A stretch of DNA of 64,000 nucleotides from the NCBI RefSeq assembly GCF_900590885.1, contig NZ_UUON01000051.1, forward strand, positions 186,001 to 250,000. The letters run 5' to 3'. The DNA comes from Pseudomonas viridiflava. GTDB taxonomy: Bacteria > Pseudomonadota > Gammaproteobacteria > Pseudomonadales > Pseudomonadaceae. Of this stretch, positions 36,728 through 45,475 are shown piece after piece. The notes beneath the pieces were generated by a model. That model had not been told where the DNA came from. It worked only from the letters and a program-made list of their open reading frames with translations, and did no database searches. The translations under genes and the position numbers were made by a program. The stretch's first letter is position 1. Each line of letters opens with the position of its first letter.

Positions 36728-37801
36728 AAACAGGCGCTGGGAGGTCTCACTGAAGTCCTTCCAGGCTTGCTCCGGCGCCAGTGCCCGCGACTGGGCCTCG
36801 GCCACCTCTGGCGCAGAGGCCGCGAAGGCACGCTCCATCAGATGCGCCCAGGCCTGCGTATTGTCTGACGGGGCGTACCAGCCGGCGTCGCCCAACTGCT
36901 CGCGAAACACCGGCAACTCACTGGTCAGCACGGGCACGCCGGCCATCACCGCCTCTTGCACGATCAATCCCAAGCCCTCTTGCGTCGACGGAATGGCCAC
37001 CCAGTCAAACGCCCGGTACAGCGTCGCCGCGTCCGGCAGATGACCCGGCAGTGATACTTTGCCCTGCAAGCCGAGCTGCTCGATGCACGCTTCAAGGGCC
37101 GGCCTTGCGGGCCCTTCGCCGATGATCACCAGGTGGGCGTCATGCAGGTCGGCCGACACGTCGGCGAACGCCTCCAGCAAACAGCCAAAGCCTTTGCCGT
37201 CGACCAATCGGCCCACCGCGCCCAGCACCGGCGCGCCGTGCAGCGCCAGGCCCAGGCGCGACCGCGCCTGCTCTCGGGACAGCCCGGCAGCACGGAAAGC
37301 TACAGGGTCAAAGGCGCTGCGCAGCACCGCCACCGGCCGCTCCAGATAACGCTCAAGGGAGGCGGCCAGGGTTTGCGACACCGCTGCCAGGGTCAATTGC
37401 CCCGTGGGAAACTGGTCAAACAGCTGGCGGTCGGCCCGCCGCAGGCGCGTAGCCCCATGAAACACCACCACGGCCCGCACCTGCGGCACACGCTGGAGCA
37501 CGGGCAACATCACCCGGGCAACCCCGATCCCGTCCAGCAAGACGATTTCCAGCTCGGCAGGCAGCGCCTTCTGAAAACGCGCACGCATAAAGGGGGTCAG
37601 CAATTTCCACAGGTGTCGGCCCTTCAGCCGGGCAGACGAGAGCTTCCACTCGTGCGCCGGCTCACCGCCATCCGCACTGCCTTGAAGCAGCCAGGTGTCG
37701 ATCGGTGCATGGCTCACGGCGTGGGAAAGTATTTGCTGATGAACCTTCTGCACCGAAGCGAATGCAGAACCGCCGGCCCACATGATGTTAAGAATGCTCA
37801 T
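36716..37801 (-). CDS. Glycosyltransferase family 4 protein (WapR-like position)
   Basis: A 361-residue GT-B glycosyltransferase. The C-terminal GT4 half is clear: LGAVGRLVDGKGFGCLLEA, VIIGEGPARPALEA and the donor-binding STQEGLGLIVQEAVMAGVPV with the E-x7-E pattern. The N-terminus begins MSILNIMWAGGSAFASVQK at ATG 37801; the frame is open further upstream but that would run into the intergenic region. In PAO1 the rhamnosyltransferase wapR (PA5000) has this place, but acceptor and donor cannot be read from the sequence. It is followed by the convergent kinase-like gene with a 12-base overlap. Confidence 0.82.
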   Translation of the reverse strand: MSILNIMWAGGSAFASVQKVHQQILSHAVSHAPIDTWLLQGSADGGEPAHEWKLSSARLKGRHLWKLLTPFMRARFQKALPAELEIVLLDGIGVARVMLPVLQRVPQVRAVVVFHGATRLRRADRQLFDQFPTGQLTLAAVSQTLAASLERYLERPVAVLRSAFDPVAFRAAGLSREQARSRLGLALHGAPVLGAVGRLVDGKGFGCLLEAFADVSADLHDAHLVIIGEGPARPALEACIEQLGLQGKVSLPGHLPDAATLYRAFDWVAIPSTQEGLGLIVQEAVMAGVPVLTSELPVFREQLGDAGWYAPSDNTQAWAHLMERAFAASAPEVAEAQSRALAPEQAWKDFSETSQRLFSCR

Positions 37802-37847
37802 CGAAAAAAAGACCTTATGCGGCGTTGTGATGGCGTGTTCTATGTCG

Positions 37848-38609
37848 CTAATTGAGCAACCAACCGATACCAACCCCCAGTATCAGCATGGCTACCAGCT
37901 TGATCCGTTCGCGCCGCTTGCGCCGCGCCTTGGTCAAACGCTCTTCTGCCGTCGCCACATGCAAACCGAAACCGGTGTGCAAAACCGCGTCGCCTTCCAG
38001 GGTCACCGCCGCCAGATTCAACTCGGCGTAACGCCTGGAAAGCCCCTTCTCACCCTCGAACCCTGCATAGGGTGCGCATAACCGGTATTCCTTGATACGT
38101 CGCAGGCCCGGGTTCAGCGAAAACCCCTGCCACTCAGGTTTGTCGGACAGCAGGGGATAACACGGCACCCCGCCGATTACCTCGCGCGGCCCCAAGTGGA
38201 TATAGGGGCTGTGCACCTGCAAGTCGTACACATAATTGCGCAACCAGACTTGAAGAATGTCCGGCCGCTGCTCCAGTACCGTCTTGGAATCCTCGACAAA
38301 CCCGGGTCGATAAAACGCCCAGTCATCTTCGCAATGGAATATGTAGGGGGTCTTGACCGACTCGTAGGCCAGGTCGATGGATGCCAATTGCCCAAGCTTC
38401 GGGCGGTTGATCAAGAACGTGCAATGACTGCGCCAATGCTCAGGGATCGCCTGGCGCACGCCTTCATCGCCGGAGTCTTCCGTGATGAAAACTTCGCGGA
38501 TATCTGCCGTATTGAACAGATCGAAGCTCTCGAGCGTGCGTTTCAACAAATCGAAGCGACCGCAACTGGTCACCACGAGCGTTATGTCGCTTTGATCGGA
38601 GAATTGCAT
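37848..38609 (-). CDS. Glycosyltransferase family 2-like protein with C-terminal membrane tail
   Basis: A 253-residue GT-A type protein. The N-terminal ITLVVTSCGRFDLLKRTLESF is the nucleotide-binding start, and IFHCEDDWAFYRPGF supplies the acidic DxD-like EDDW. The C-terminus is unusual: an extremely basic stretch (about 225-236, KARRKRRERIK) followed by a single hydrophobic helix of 15-16 residues reaching the last residue, which looks like a tail anchor. Such a tail would fix the enzyme at the cytoplasmic face of the inner membrane. The role in core or O-chain assembly is inferred from neighbours. Confidence 0.8.
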   Translation of the reverse strand: MQFSDQSDITLVVTSCGRFDLLKRTLESFDLFNTADIREVFITEDSGDEGVRQAIPEHWRSHCTFLINRPKLGQLASIDLAYESVKTPYIFHCEDDWAFYRPGFVEDSKTVLEQRPDILQVWLRNYVYDLQVHSPYIHLGPREVIGGVPCYPLLSDKPEWQGFSLNPGLRRIKEYRLCAPYAGFEGEKGLSRRYAELNLAAVTLEGDAVLHTGFGLHVATAEERLTKARRKRRERIKLVAMLILGVGIGWLLN

Positions 38610-38661
38610 TTAATGCCTCGATAATATCATACGGCCATCATTTACGACCAGGAAGCCGCCC

Positions 38662-39618
38662 TTACACGCCCAGTTTCAGGCGCAACCGTTCCAGCCAACT
38701 CAGTGCTGCCCGAGGCCGCAGGGGCGGCTGGAGCACCTCGACAATACGCTGGCCGATACGCGCAAAGCTGAACTCGCCCACCACCAGCGCTTGCCCGTTA
38801 CGCGCAATACTTGCCGCCAGCTGCGGGTCGGCCCGCAACACCGCGAGCTTTTCCTGCAACTGCGGGATGTCTTTGTAGAACACCACATTGACCATGTCCT
38901 GGAAACCAAGGGCCGCGTTTTCCGCCGCCCCTTGATCAAACGCCAGCAGCACGCAGCCACAGGCCATGGCCTCGAAATTCTTGATCATGTACTCGCCCAT
39001 GCCTACGTCGGCACTGACGAAAAAGCGAATCCGGTTGAGTGTCGCACAGTATTCCTCACCGGATTTGGTACGCGTCACCACCAGAGGCTCAACCTGCGCC
39101 AACTCGTCCAGCAACGCCTTGCGACCACTGTAGGCCACGCTGTTGGTGCTGCCGACAAACGCCAGCTCGATGTCGCGTTCACGGTCCTGCGGCTGCAGCA
39201 GCGCCTGATCATAGCCCTTGGGCACGAACACCGCGTCAAAGCCTTCGGCGCGCAGGCGCTCGGTGACCATGTGGCCAGAGCTGATCACCCGCACCCACGG
39301 CAGGCGGCGGTAATGCGCGCTGAATTTGCCGGTGTATTTGCAGGGGATGTAATTCTGGTAGGCATCGTGTTCGAGGATCACCAGGTTGGGGATCGTACGA
39401 ATAAACCCGGCCTGACGGATTTCCTGCTTGAAGCGCAGGAAGAACACGATGCGGTCATAGCGGCTCACGTCGACTTCGCGCTTGAAGTAGCCGCGCAGGT
39501 TGCGCTGCTCAGCACTGCTCAGCCAGCGGGTATCACACTCGCAGTGCTCGGCAATGCCTTCGTACAGGCGATCCAGAATGGCGCGCTGTTCTTTCTGCAC
39601 CAGAAACAAAACTTTCAT
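38662..39618 (-). CDS. Glycosyltransferase (Ssg-like position)
   Basis: A 318-residue GT-B-type glycosyltransferase. The N-terminus MKVLFLVQKEQRAILDRLYEG starts at ATG 39618; the upstream in-frame ATG at 39633 is less likely. The C-terminal part contains ELAFVGSTNSVAYSGRKALL and GMGEYMIKNFEAMACGCVLLA, which is the donor-sugar pocket of "spore-maturation-CgeB"/GT4-like enzymes. In PAO1 PA5001 (ssg) stands at this point and its loss alters surface polysaccharide; the correspondence is by position only. It lies 11 bases downstream of the deacetylase gene, so it is probably the last gene of the carbamoyltransferase operon. Confidence 0.8.
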   Translation of the reverse strand: MKVLFLVQKEQRAILDRLYEGIAEHCECDTRWLSSAEQRNLRGYFKREVDVSRYDRIVFFLRFKQEIRQAGFIRTIPNLVILEHDAYQNYIPCKYTGKFSAHYRRLPWVRVISSGHMVTERLRAEGFDAVFVPKGYDQALLQPQDRERDIELAFVGSTNSVAYSGRKALLDELAQVEPLVVTRTKSGEEYCATLNRIRFFVSADVGMGEYMIKNFEAMACGCVLLAFDQGAAENAALGFQDMVNVVFYKDIPQLQEKLAVLRADPQLAASIARNGQALVVGEFSFARIGQRIVEVLQPPLRPRAALSWLERLRLKLGV

Positions 39619-39629
39619 GACTTTCCCTT

Positions 39630-41015
39630 TCACAAACGCCAGAACAACTCATGCCGTCGTACGGCCTTGCGGAAAAACTCGTTCTCACCGTAAGGCGAGC
39701 GCGCACGCCCCGCCAATACGCGCTGCAACCACCGACGCACACGCCGCTTGAAGGGTGGCGCGGGCTGCAGGTCATGCATCATGCCCAGCGCCATGGCCTT
39801 GTCGCGCTGTTGTGCCAACGACAGCGGCAGGCTGCACGGCTGCAACGCCAGCGCGTCATCGAACACCGGCGGCAAGGCAATCCCCGTACCCGCGTCGCCC
39901 ATGGGCCAGCGGTCGTTGTCATGCAGATGGTTGGCGTAGCCCAGCAGCGTCGTCGGCTGCCATTGCAAACCGTCCAAGGCCTCAAGCACCGCTTGCTGCG
40001 CGCAGATGTGGTCGGGATGCGGATCGATGACCGGGTGCGGCAATACAATCACCTCAGGCCGCGCGGTCAGCAGCAATTGGCGCAGATCGGCGAGCAGGTT
40101 ATTCCAGGTCGGCAGGCCATCTTGATCCGCCGGCAACGCAAACGGGTTGAATTGGCGGAACAGGCGGATATCCGACAGTTCGGCCTCACGCGAAGCCACC
40201 GGCTGATCAGGTGACGCACGCATGGCCGGCAATTGCAGGCAGAAGTAGCCCAATTGCACGCAATGCGCCTCGGGCACACCGGCCCAACGCGGCACGGCAA
40301 TACTGTCCCAGGCGCGCAAACGGCCCTTGATCCGCGAGGCTTCAACCGGGTCCAGGCCCATCTGCTGATAATGCTCGGCTTCGATTTCACCGGCGGTGAG
40401 GGTCACGATCCAGGGTTTTTCGGCCTGGCTGTATAGGCCGAAAGCCGCCAGCTCGGCGTCGTCGGCATGGGGCGCAATCACCATCACGCGCTGCGCGGCG
40501 TAATCCGGATTGGCCCAGGCCCACAGCCGGGGGGTGCCCAGCACCCTGCAGAAACGCCCGCGCAACTGCAACTCGTCCACTGCCAAACCACTGAGGTTGA
40601 GATAACGCACGCCGTTCACGCCGCGCTCAAAGGCCTGCCGATCCGGGCTGTCACCGCCCGAAATCTCCACCGCCGGATCCAGGAAACGCCCCAGCCAGGT
40701 ACTCTTGACCTTGATCGCCAGCACCAGCGTCGCGCCGGCTGGCAGGGGCGCATCCACCCGCAGCCGGCCGCCTTCGAAGCGAACCCCGGCCACCTCGGCA
40801 TCCGCCGAAAAACGGTAGTGATAGTCTTCGCTCGGCGCATAAAACAGGTGGTCGGCAAACCAGGCTTCATGGGCCGCCCAGGCCAGCACGCCGAGCAGCA
40901 GCGGCAACCACCAGGCGACGCCGACGCCAATCGCCACCAGCAGCACCAGGCCAATCAATACGCCGATGCGTTTGTTGCGCCGGTGGCGCTTGAGCAATTG
41001 CTGTTTGCGGCTCAT
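39630..41015 (-). CDS. dnpA: PIG-L family deacetylase (DnpA-like)
   Basis: A 461-residue membrane-anchored LmbE/PIG-L-type N-deacetylase. One or two TM helices lie near the N-terminus (about 17-50). The zinc motif is VIAPHADDAELAAFG with His183, Asp185 and Asp186 (the PHxDD motif), and the distal histidines lie in PHPVIDPHPDHICAQQ. P. aeruginosa DnpA (PA5002), in the same place, is a putative LPS-core de-N-acetylase that affects fluoroquinolone persistence. The ATG at 41015 overlaps the Mig-14 gene stop by four bases. Activity on a core N-acetylated sugar is inference. Confidence 0.88.
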   Translation of the reverse strand: MSRKQQLLKRHRRNKRIGVLIGLVLLVAIGVGVAWWLPLLLGVLAWAAHEAWFADHLFYAPSEDYHYRFSADAEVAGVRFEGGRLRVDAPLPAGATLVLAIKVKSTWLGRFLDPAVEISGGDSPDRQAFERGVNGVRYLNLSGLAVDELQLRGRFCRVLGTPRLWAWANPDYAAQRVMVIAPHADDAELAAFGLYSQAEKPWIVTLTAGEIEAEHYQQMGLDPVEASRIKGRLRAWDSIAVPRWAGVPEAHCVQLGYFCLQLPAMRASPDQPVASREAELSDIRLFRQFNPFALPADQDGLPTWNNLLADLRQLLLTARPEVIVLPHPVIDPHPDHICAQQAVLEALDGLQWQPTTLLGYANHLHDNDRWPMGDAGTGIALPPVFDDALALQPCSLPLSLAQQRDKAMALGMMHDLQPAPPFKRRVRRWLQRVLAGRARSPYGENEFFRKAVRRHELFWRL

Positions 41016-41908
41016 ACGGTCAGCACCGGCACAGGGTTGCACCAACGGTCCTTGTACTCGCGGTCGGCGCGCCCGAAGGAGAACCGCAGCGGCTTGCCGA
41101 CTTCACGCGCCTGCTCCCAGGCGCTTTGGGTGTTGAGGAAACTCAACACGCTGCCCGGGCTGAACGCGCGGGTTTCGGGGTCTACGCCGCCGTTGACGTA
41201 CTCCACGCTGATCCACTCGGGCGACTCGACCCGGTACACCAGTTGGACGGCAATCGGCGCGTCATTGAGGAAAATCACCGAGCCGATCAGCCACTCGCGC
41301 AGCAGCTCGATCACCTCGGCCATGCGCTCGGCACCCGTGGCGACAAAACCCCAACGGCGCAGGAACAGATCGCAGTAGATCGCTGCCAATTCGCTGCTGG
41401 AGAACTCGCTGACCGGGCGCACAACGCCCCCGGCCTCTTCCAGCAAACGCAGTTCGCGGCGCTGGTTGTAGCGGAATTTCTTCGACAGCTCTTCCGGGGT
41501 GCGCGCCATGGCCAACTGCTCGGCCTGCGGTTTGAGGCCACTGAAACGGCCCTCATTCAGCGCCGACAGGTAGCGCGCACGGTGACGCAACGGCGCCTGG
41601 GCCGCAGGCGCGGCGGGCAGGATCAACTCGGCGTTGCCCAGGTCGAACAGGCCCTTTTTGCCGCGCTGCTTGAGCACATCCTTGGACAAGGCCAGGTCAC
41701 GGCCCCAGGTGGCGATGCAGGCTTGCAGTTCGCCGCCCTGCTCCCAGGCAAGGTAACGCACCGGGATGTCGGCGAGCCCGGCCAGGCGTTCGATCACTTG
41801 CGGATGGGTCGCGACGCTACCGCCAAAACGTTGCCAGGCGGCACTGTAGGCAGGTGCGTCGACGACGGACCAGCCGCGCTCGCGCCAGCCTTGAAATCGA
41901 TTGAGCAT
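41012..41908 (-). CDS. Mig-14 family GNAT-like protein
   Basis: A 298-residue soluble protein of the Mig-14 family, related to GNAT/FemAB acyltransferases. Visible features are ALSKDVLKQRGKKGLFDLGN, the basic ELSKKFRYNQRRELRLLEEAGG and the C-terminal acceptor half FSFGRADREYKDRWCNP. Mig-14 proteins are linked to resistance to antimicrobial peptides in Salmonella and P. aeruginosa (PA5003). ATG 41908 shares one base with the stop of the preceding glycosyltransferase gene. It probably modifies LPS or another envelope component, but the acyl donor is unknown. Confidence 0.87.
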   Translation of the reverse strand: MLNRFQGWRERGWSVVDAPAYSAAWQRFGGSVATHPQVIERLAGLADIPVRYLAWEQGGELQACIATWGRDLALSKDVLKQRGKKGLFDLGNAELILPAAPAAQAPLRHRARYLSALNEGRFSGLKPQAEQLAMARTPEELSKKFRYNQRRELRLLEEAGGVVRPVSEFSSSELAAIYCDLFLRRWGFVATGAERMAEVIELLREWLIGSVIFLNDAPIAVQLVYRVESPEWISVEYVNGGVDPETRAFSPGSVLSFLNTQSAWEQAREVGKPLRFSFGRADREYKDRWCNPVPVLTV

Positions 41909-43038
41909 CAAGCCCCCGCGGTCAGTTCAATAACGTGCGGCAGTTGCCAGAAGGTATCGCGTACCGCCTGATCCGAGAACCGCGTGCGCAGGCGCTCCAG
42001 CATCATCTCGGCGCACTGCCGTTGCTGGTGCGAGTCCATTGCCGCCAGGTGCCGCAGCCCCTGGGCGAGGTGTTCGGCATCGCCGAACGGGAACAGAATC
42101 CCCACGCCCTCGACCACTTCGCGCGCGCCGCCACAGGCCGTGGCCAGCAACGGCACGCCGGCGGCCATGGCTTCCAGCAACACCATGCCGAACGGCTCGT
42201 GATCGGAGCTGAGCGCAAACACATCAAACGCACGGAAATACCGGCGTGCATCCGGCACCTGGCCGAGGAACAGCACCTTGTCGGCAATATTCAGCTCGCG
42301 GGCCAGTTCCTTGAGGTCCTGCTCCAGGCGCCCGCTGCCGAGGATCGCCAAGCGGCTTTGCTCCGGCAAATGCGGCAGCGCCAGGGCAAAGCCCTTGAGC
42401 AGCGTGGCCTGGTCCTTGTCCGGGTGCAGGCGGCCGACATTGCCGACCACCCATTCATCCGGCGACAGGCCCAAGGCATCGCGCGCCGCTTCCACAGGCA
42501 CCTGGATGGCCTGCAAGGCGTCGACATCGATGCGGTTATACAAGGTCTGGATCCGTGCGGCGGGCCACGCCGGCAGGCAGCGGCGCATGTCGTCACGCAC
42601 GGCGTCAGAAACTCCCAACAGGCTCAGACGCTTGCGGAAAATGCCGGCAAACAGCTTGCGACTGCGGCGCTGGTAGTCACCAAAGGCGTGATGCACGCCA
42701 ATCACCGGCAACCGCGTGGCCAGCAAGGCCACGTAGATCGGCTTGAAGCGGTGAGCGATACAGAAACTGAAGTTGCGTGACGCGGCAATCTTGCGCAGTT
42801 GGCCGATGGCCCCCAGCTTCAAGCCACGCACGGCCTTGGAGCTGAATTCCATGAACAACACTTCATCGCTGGCGCAACCGGCCGCCACCTCGGGGTCGGC
42901 GACCCCGGTGAGAAACACCGTGGTCACCTTGTAGCCCGAGCCCGCAAACAAGCTGGCGTACTGCCGCGCGCAATCCAGAAACGGCCCGTCATAGCCGTGG
43001 CAGAACTGCAGGACGTGGCGTTCAGCCGAGCGCGTCAT
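41908..43038 (-). CDS. wapH: LPS core glycosyltransferase, WapH-like (GT4)
   Basis: A 376-residue GT-B glycosyltransferase. The N-terminal half starts with HVLQFCHGYDGPFLDCARQY; the C-terminal half has VVGNVGRLHPDKDQATLLKGF, AILGSGRLEQDLKELA and the donor motif SSDHEPFGMVLLEAMAAGVPL with the two spaced glutamates. It begins inside the last codons of the carbamoyltransferase gene (17-base overlap), so the two are coupled. In PAO1 this order is wapH-wapO (PA5004-PA5005), and WapH is needed for core glucosylation. The symbol rests on order and family. Confidence 0.85.
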   Translation of the reverse strand: MTRSAERHVLQFCHGYDGPFLDCARQYASLFAGSGYKVTTVFLTGVADPEVAAGCASDEVLFMEFSSKAVRGLKLGAIGQLRKIAASRNFSFCIAHRFKPIYVALLATRLPVIGVHHAFGDYQRRSRKLFAGIFRKRLSLLGVSDAVRDDMRRCLPAWPAARIQTLYNRIDVDALQAIQVPVEAARDALGLSPDEWVVGNVGRLHPDKDQATLLKGFALALPHLPEQSRLAILGSGRLEQDLKELARELNIADKVLFLGQVPDARRYFRAFDVFALSSDHEPFGMVLLEAMAAGVPLLATACGGAREVVEGVGILFPFGDAEHLAQGLRHLAAMDSHQQRQCAEMMLERLRTRFSDQAVRDTFWQLPHVIELTAGA

Positions 43039-44779
43039 AAGGGTCCACGCCGTCTTTGACGACCAGGATGTCTTCCATGATCAGGTACTGCAGGTCGGAG
43101 CCGAAGAACATGTCCAACGCGTCTTTGGGCGAGCAGATCATCGCTTCGCCACGACGGTTGAGCGAGGTGTTCAGCGACACGCCATTGCCGGTCAGTACTT
43201 CGAGTTCTTTCATCATGTCGTAGTAGCGCGGGTTGTACTCGCGCTTGAGCACCTGGGCGCGGGAGGTACCATCTTCATGGACCACTTCCGGCACGCGGGT
43301 TTTCCACTCTTCCGATACTTCAAAGGTGAAGGTCATGAACGGTGCCGGGTGATCGACCTTGATCATCTGTGGCGCGACGGTGTCGAGCATCGACGGGCAG
43401 AAAGGCCTCCAGCGCTCGCGGAACTTGATCTGGTGGTTGATGCGGTCGGCCACGCCGGTGGCGCTTGGGCAACCGATGATCGAACGCCCGCCCAACGCAC
43501 GCGGGCCAAACTCCATGCGGCCCTGGAACCAGGCCACCGGGTTGCCGTCGACCATGATCTTGGCGATGCGCTGGGGCATGTTCTCGATCTTGCGCCACTT
43601 GGGCTTGCTCTCGTGCTTGGCGCACGCGGCAATCACTTCTTCGTTGCTGTAGGACGGGCCGAGGTAGACGTGCTCCATCTTCTCCACCGGCACACCACGG
43701 GCGTGGGACACATAGGCCGCCGCACCGACCGCGGTGCCGGCATCGCCGGACGCAGGCTGTACGAACAGCTCTTTGACGTCGTCACGGGCAATGATCTTCT
43801 GGTTCAGCTTGACGTTCAGCGCGCAGCCGCCGGCGAACGCCAGCTTGCCGGTGTCCTTGAGGATGTCGCCCAGATAATGGTCGATCATCTGCAAGGCCAG
43901 CTTCTCGAACAGTGCCTGCATGCTGGCCGCGTAGTGGATGTACGGTTCGTCGGCGATGTCGCCTTCGCGCTTCGGACCCAGCCACTCGATCAGTTTTGGC
44001 GAGAAGTAGAAGCCCTTGCCCTTCTCTTTATAACGACGCAGGCCGATGACGTTGGCGTAGTCGGTGTTGATCACCAGCTCGCCGTTTTCAAACGAGGCCA
44101 GCCGCGAGAAATCGTATTTGCTGGCGTCGCCATACGGCGCCATGCCCATGACCTTGAACTCGCCGTCGAGCATCTCGAAACCGAGGAACTCGGTGATTGC
44201 GCCGTACAGGCCACCGAGGGAGTCCGGATCGTAGAATTCCTTGATCTTGTGGATCTTGCCGTTTTCGCCGTAGCCGAAGAACGTGGTGGCGTACTCACCT
44301 TTACCGTCGATGCCGAGGATCGCGGTTTTCTCCTGGAAGCCGGAGCAGTGGTAGGCGCTGGACGCGTGGGCCAGGTGGTGTTCAACCGGTTCGATCTTGA
44401 TTTTCTTCGGATCGAAGCCCAACTGCTCCAGGCACCAGACGATCTTGTTGCGATAGCGCTTGTAGCGACGGTTGCCCATCAGGATCGCGTCGAGGGCGCG
44501 GTCCGGGGCGTACCAGTAACGCTTGGCGTAGTGCCAGCGCGCCTCGCCGAACAGGCTGATCGGGGCGAACGGGATCGCCACCACATCAACGTCGGAAGGC
44601 TTGATGCCGGCCTGTTCCAGGCAGAACTTCGCCGATTCGTAGGGCATGCGGTTCTTTGCATGTTTGTCGCGTACGAAGCGCTCTTCTTCGGCGGCCGCGA
44701 TCAGCTTGCCGTCGATATACAAGGCTGCGGAAGGATCATGGCTAAGGGCGCCGGACAGGCCAAGAATCGTCAATGCCAC
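43022..44779 (-). CDS. wapO: Carbamoyltransferase, WapO-like
   Basis: A 585-residue NodU/CmcH-type O-carbamoyltransferase. The N-terminal ASKHA-like domain starts ILGLSGALSHDPSAALYIDG; VEHHLAHASSAYHCSGF holds the metal-binding histidines (134, 135, 138) and GIDGKGEYATTF the nucleotide loop. The YrdC-like C-terminal half contains GRMEFGPRALGGRSIIG and KFRERWRPFCPS. In P. aeruginosa the 7-O-carbamoyl group on HepII is a conserved core feature and WapO (PA5005) is the proposed enzyme. The start is GTG at 44779 (VALTILGLSG). It is the first gene of the carbamoyltransferase - GT - Mig-14 - DnpA - GT operon, behind a TATAAT promoter element. Confidence 0.9.
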   Translation of the reverse strand: MALTILGLSGALSHDPSAALYIDGKLIAAAEEERFVRDKHAKNRMPYESAKFCLEQAGIKPSDVDVVAIPFAPISLFGEARWHYAKRYWYAPDRALDAILMGNRRYKRYRNKIVWCLEQLGFDPKKIKIEPVEHHLAHASSAYHCSGFQEKTAILGIDGKGEYATTFFGYGENGKIHKIKEFYDPDSLGGLYGAITEFLGFEMLDGEFKVMGMAPYGDASKYDFSRLASFENGELVINTDYANVIGLRRYKEKGKGFYFSPKLIEWLGPKREGDIADEPYIHYAASMQALFEKLALQMIDHYLGDILKDTGKLAFAGGCALNVKLNQKIIARDDVKELFVQPASGDAGTAVGAAAYVSHARGVPVEKMEHVYLGPSYSNEEVIAACAKHESKPKWRKIENMPQRIAKIMVDGNPVAWFQGRMEFGPRALGGRSIIGCPSATGVADRINHQIKFRERWRPFCPSMLDTVAPQMIKVDHPAPFMTFTFEVSEEWKTRVPEVVHEDGTSRAQVLKREYNPRYYDMMKELEVLTGNGVSLNTSLNRRGEAMICSPKDALDMFFGSDLQYLIMEDILVVKDGVDPYDALG

Positions 44780-44836
44780 AGGGGTCTAGCCTCTTTTAGT
44801 CTGCATGCAGGCGGGTCGCGCCTGAAAAAAGTGTGC

Positions 44837-44876
44837 TTCCCGCCTGGGCAGGAAACAGCTAAAGGGCGGGATTATA
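44837..44876 (-). promoter_or_regulatory. Promoter -10 element and leader hairpin before the carbamoyltransferase gene
   Basis: On the minus strand a perfect TATAAT (44871-44876) stands about 90 bases before the GTG start; no good -35 match is visible at 16-18 bases. The leader contains TTCCTGCCCAGGCGGGAA (44837-44854), able to form a 7-bp stem with a 4-base loop, then six bases and six T (44825-44830). This could be a weak attenuator, or just a leader hairpin. Confidence 0.45.
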
Positions 44877-44944
44877 GCGTAAACGTGACGGGAATATCCC
44901 TGTGGTGATTAGCCCCGTGCTGATGGCAATGTGCGTACCCGGCC

Positions 44945-45280
44945 CTAGCGGATGATGATGCTCCCGTCGCTGCTTTGCCGATAAATCGTATAAGGCAGGA
45001 GGGCCGTATCCAAAACGCCGGAAATCAAGGAATCCACGAATACAAACGGCACGAAATTCAGCTGGCTATCAAACCCACCGTGAGGGTTGGGCTCGCCGTT
45101 GAGGCGGCAAAGGTTGTAGCCAACACCGCTGTAGACCCGGGGAATCGACTGACAATAGGTTTTCTGGCGCTTGAGCTCGCGCACGGCGACACCGTCTTCG
45201 CGCATCACGGTATTGATGGTTCCGCAGCCGGCAAGCGCCAGGAACATTGCAATGCATACGACTTTCGACGCAATCCTCAC
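44945..45280 (-). CDS. YceK/YidQ-family lipoprotein
   Basis: A 111-residue small lipoprotein: hydrophobic signal and lipobox LAGC with Cys19, then GTINTVMREDGVAVRELKRQK, VYSGVGYNLCRL and a C-terminal FVDSLISGVLDTALLPYTIYRQ. The last is typical of the YceK/YidQ family, whose function is not known. I choose GTG 45280 (VRIASKVVCIAM) because AAAAGGAG stands seven bases upstream; an in-frame ATG at 45301 would place that ribosome site inside the gene. It lies between the carbamoyltransferase promoter and the divergent TonB receptor. Confidence 0.82.
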   Translation of the reverse strand: MRIASKVVCIAMFLALAGCGTINTVMREDGVAVRELKRQKTYCQSIPRVYSGVGYNLCRLNGEPNPHGGFDSQLNFVPFVFVDSLISGVLDTALLPYTIYRQSSDGSIIIR

Positions 45281-45475
45281 GCACCACTCCTTTTGACCCA
45301 TTGGCCATTGTCATTGGCAGGATTGAGCACGCTAACATCGATATCCTTGAGACCTGCGTGGGCATGGCGCCATTACAACGTGGGACGATTCTGAAATGAA
45401 AAAAAACGTCCGAGCCACTAAACTCGCGCCCTTTTGCGCGTTTACACCCTAAACGCCACGGATGCCGGCTGACTG

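Noticed and set aside
44780..44944. JUMPstart/ops element before the LPS genes
   Set aside because: I looked for GGCGGTAG-type ops sequences; only a loose GGGCGGGATTATAG is present and it is on the wrong strand.
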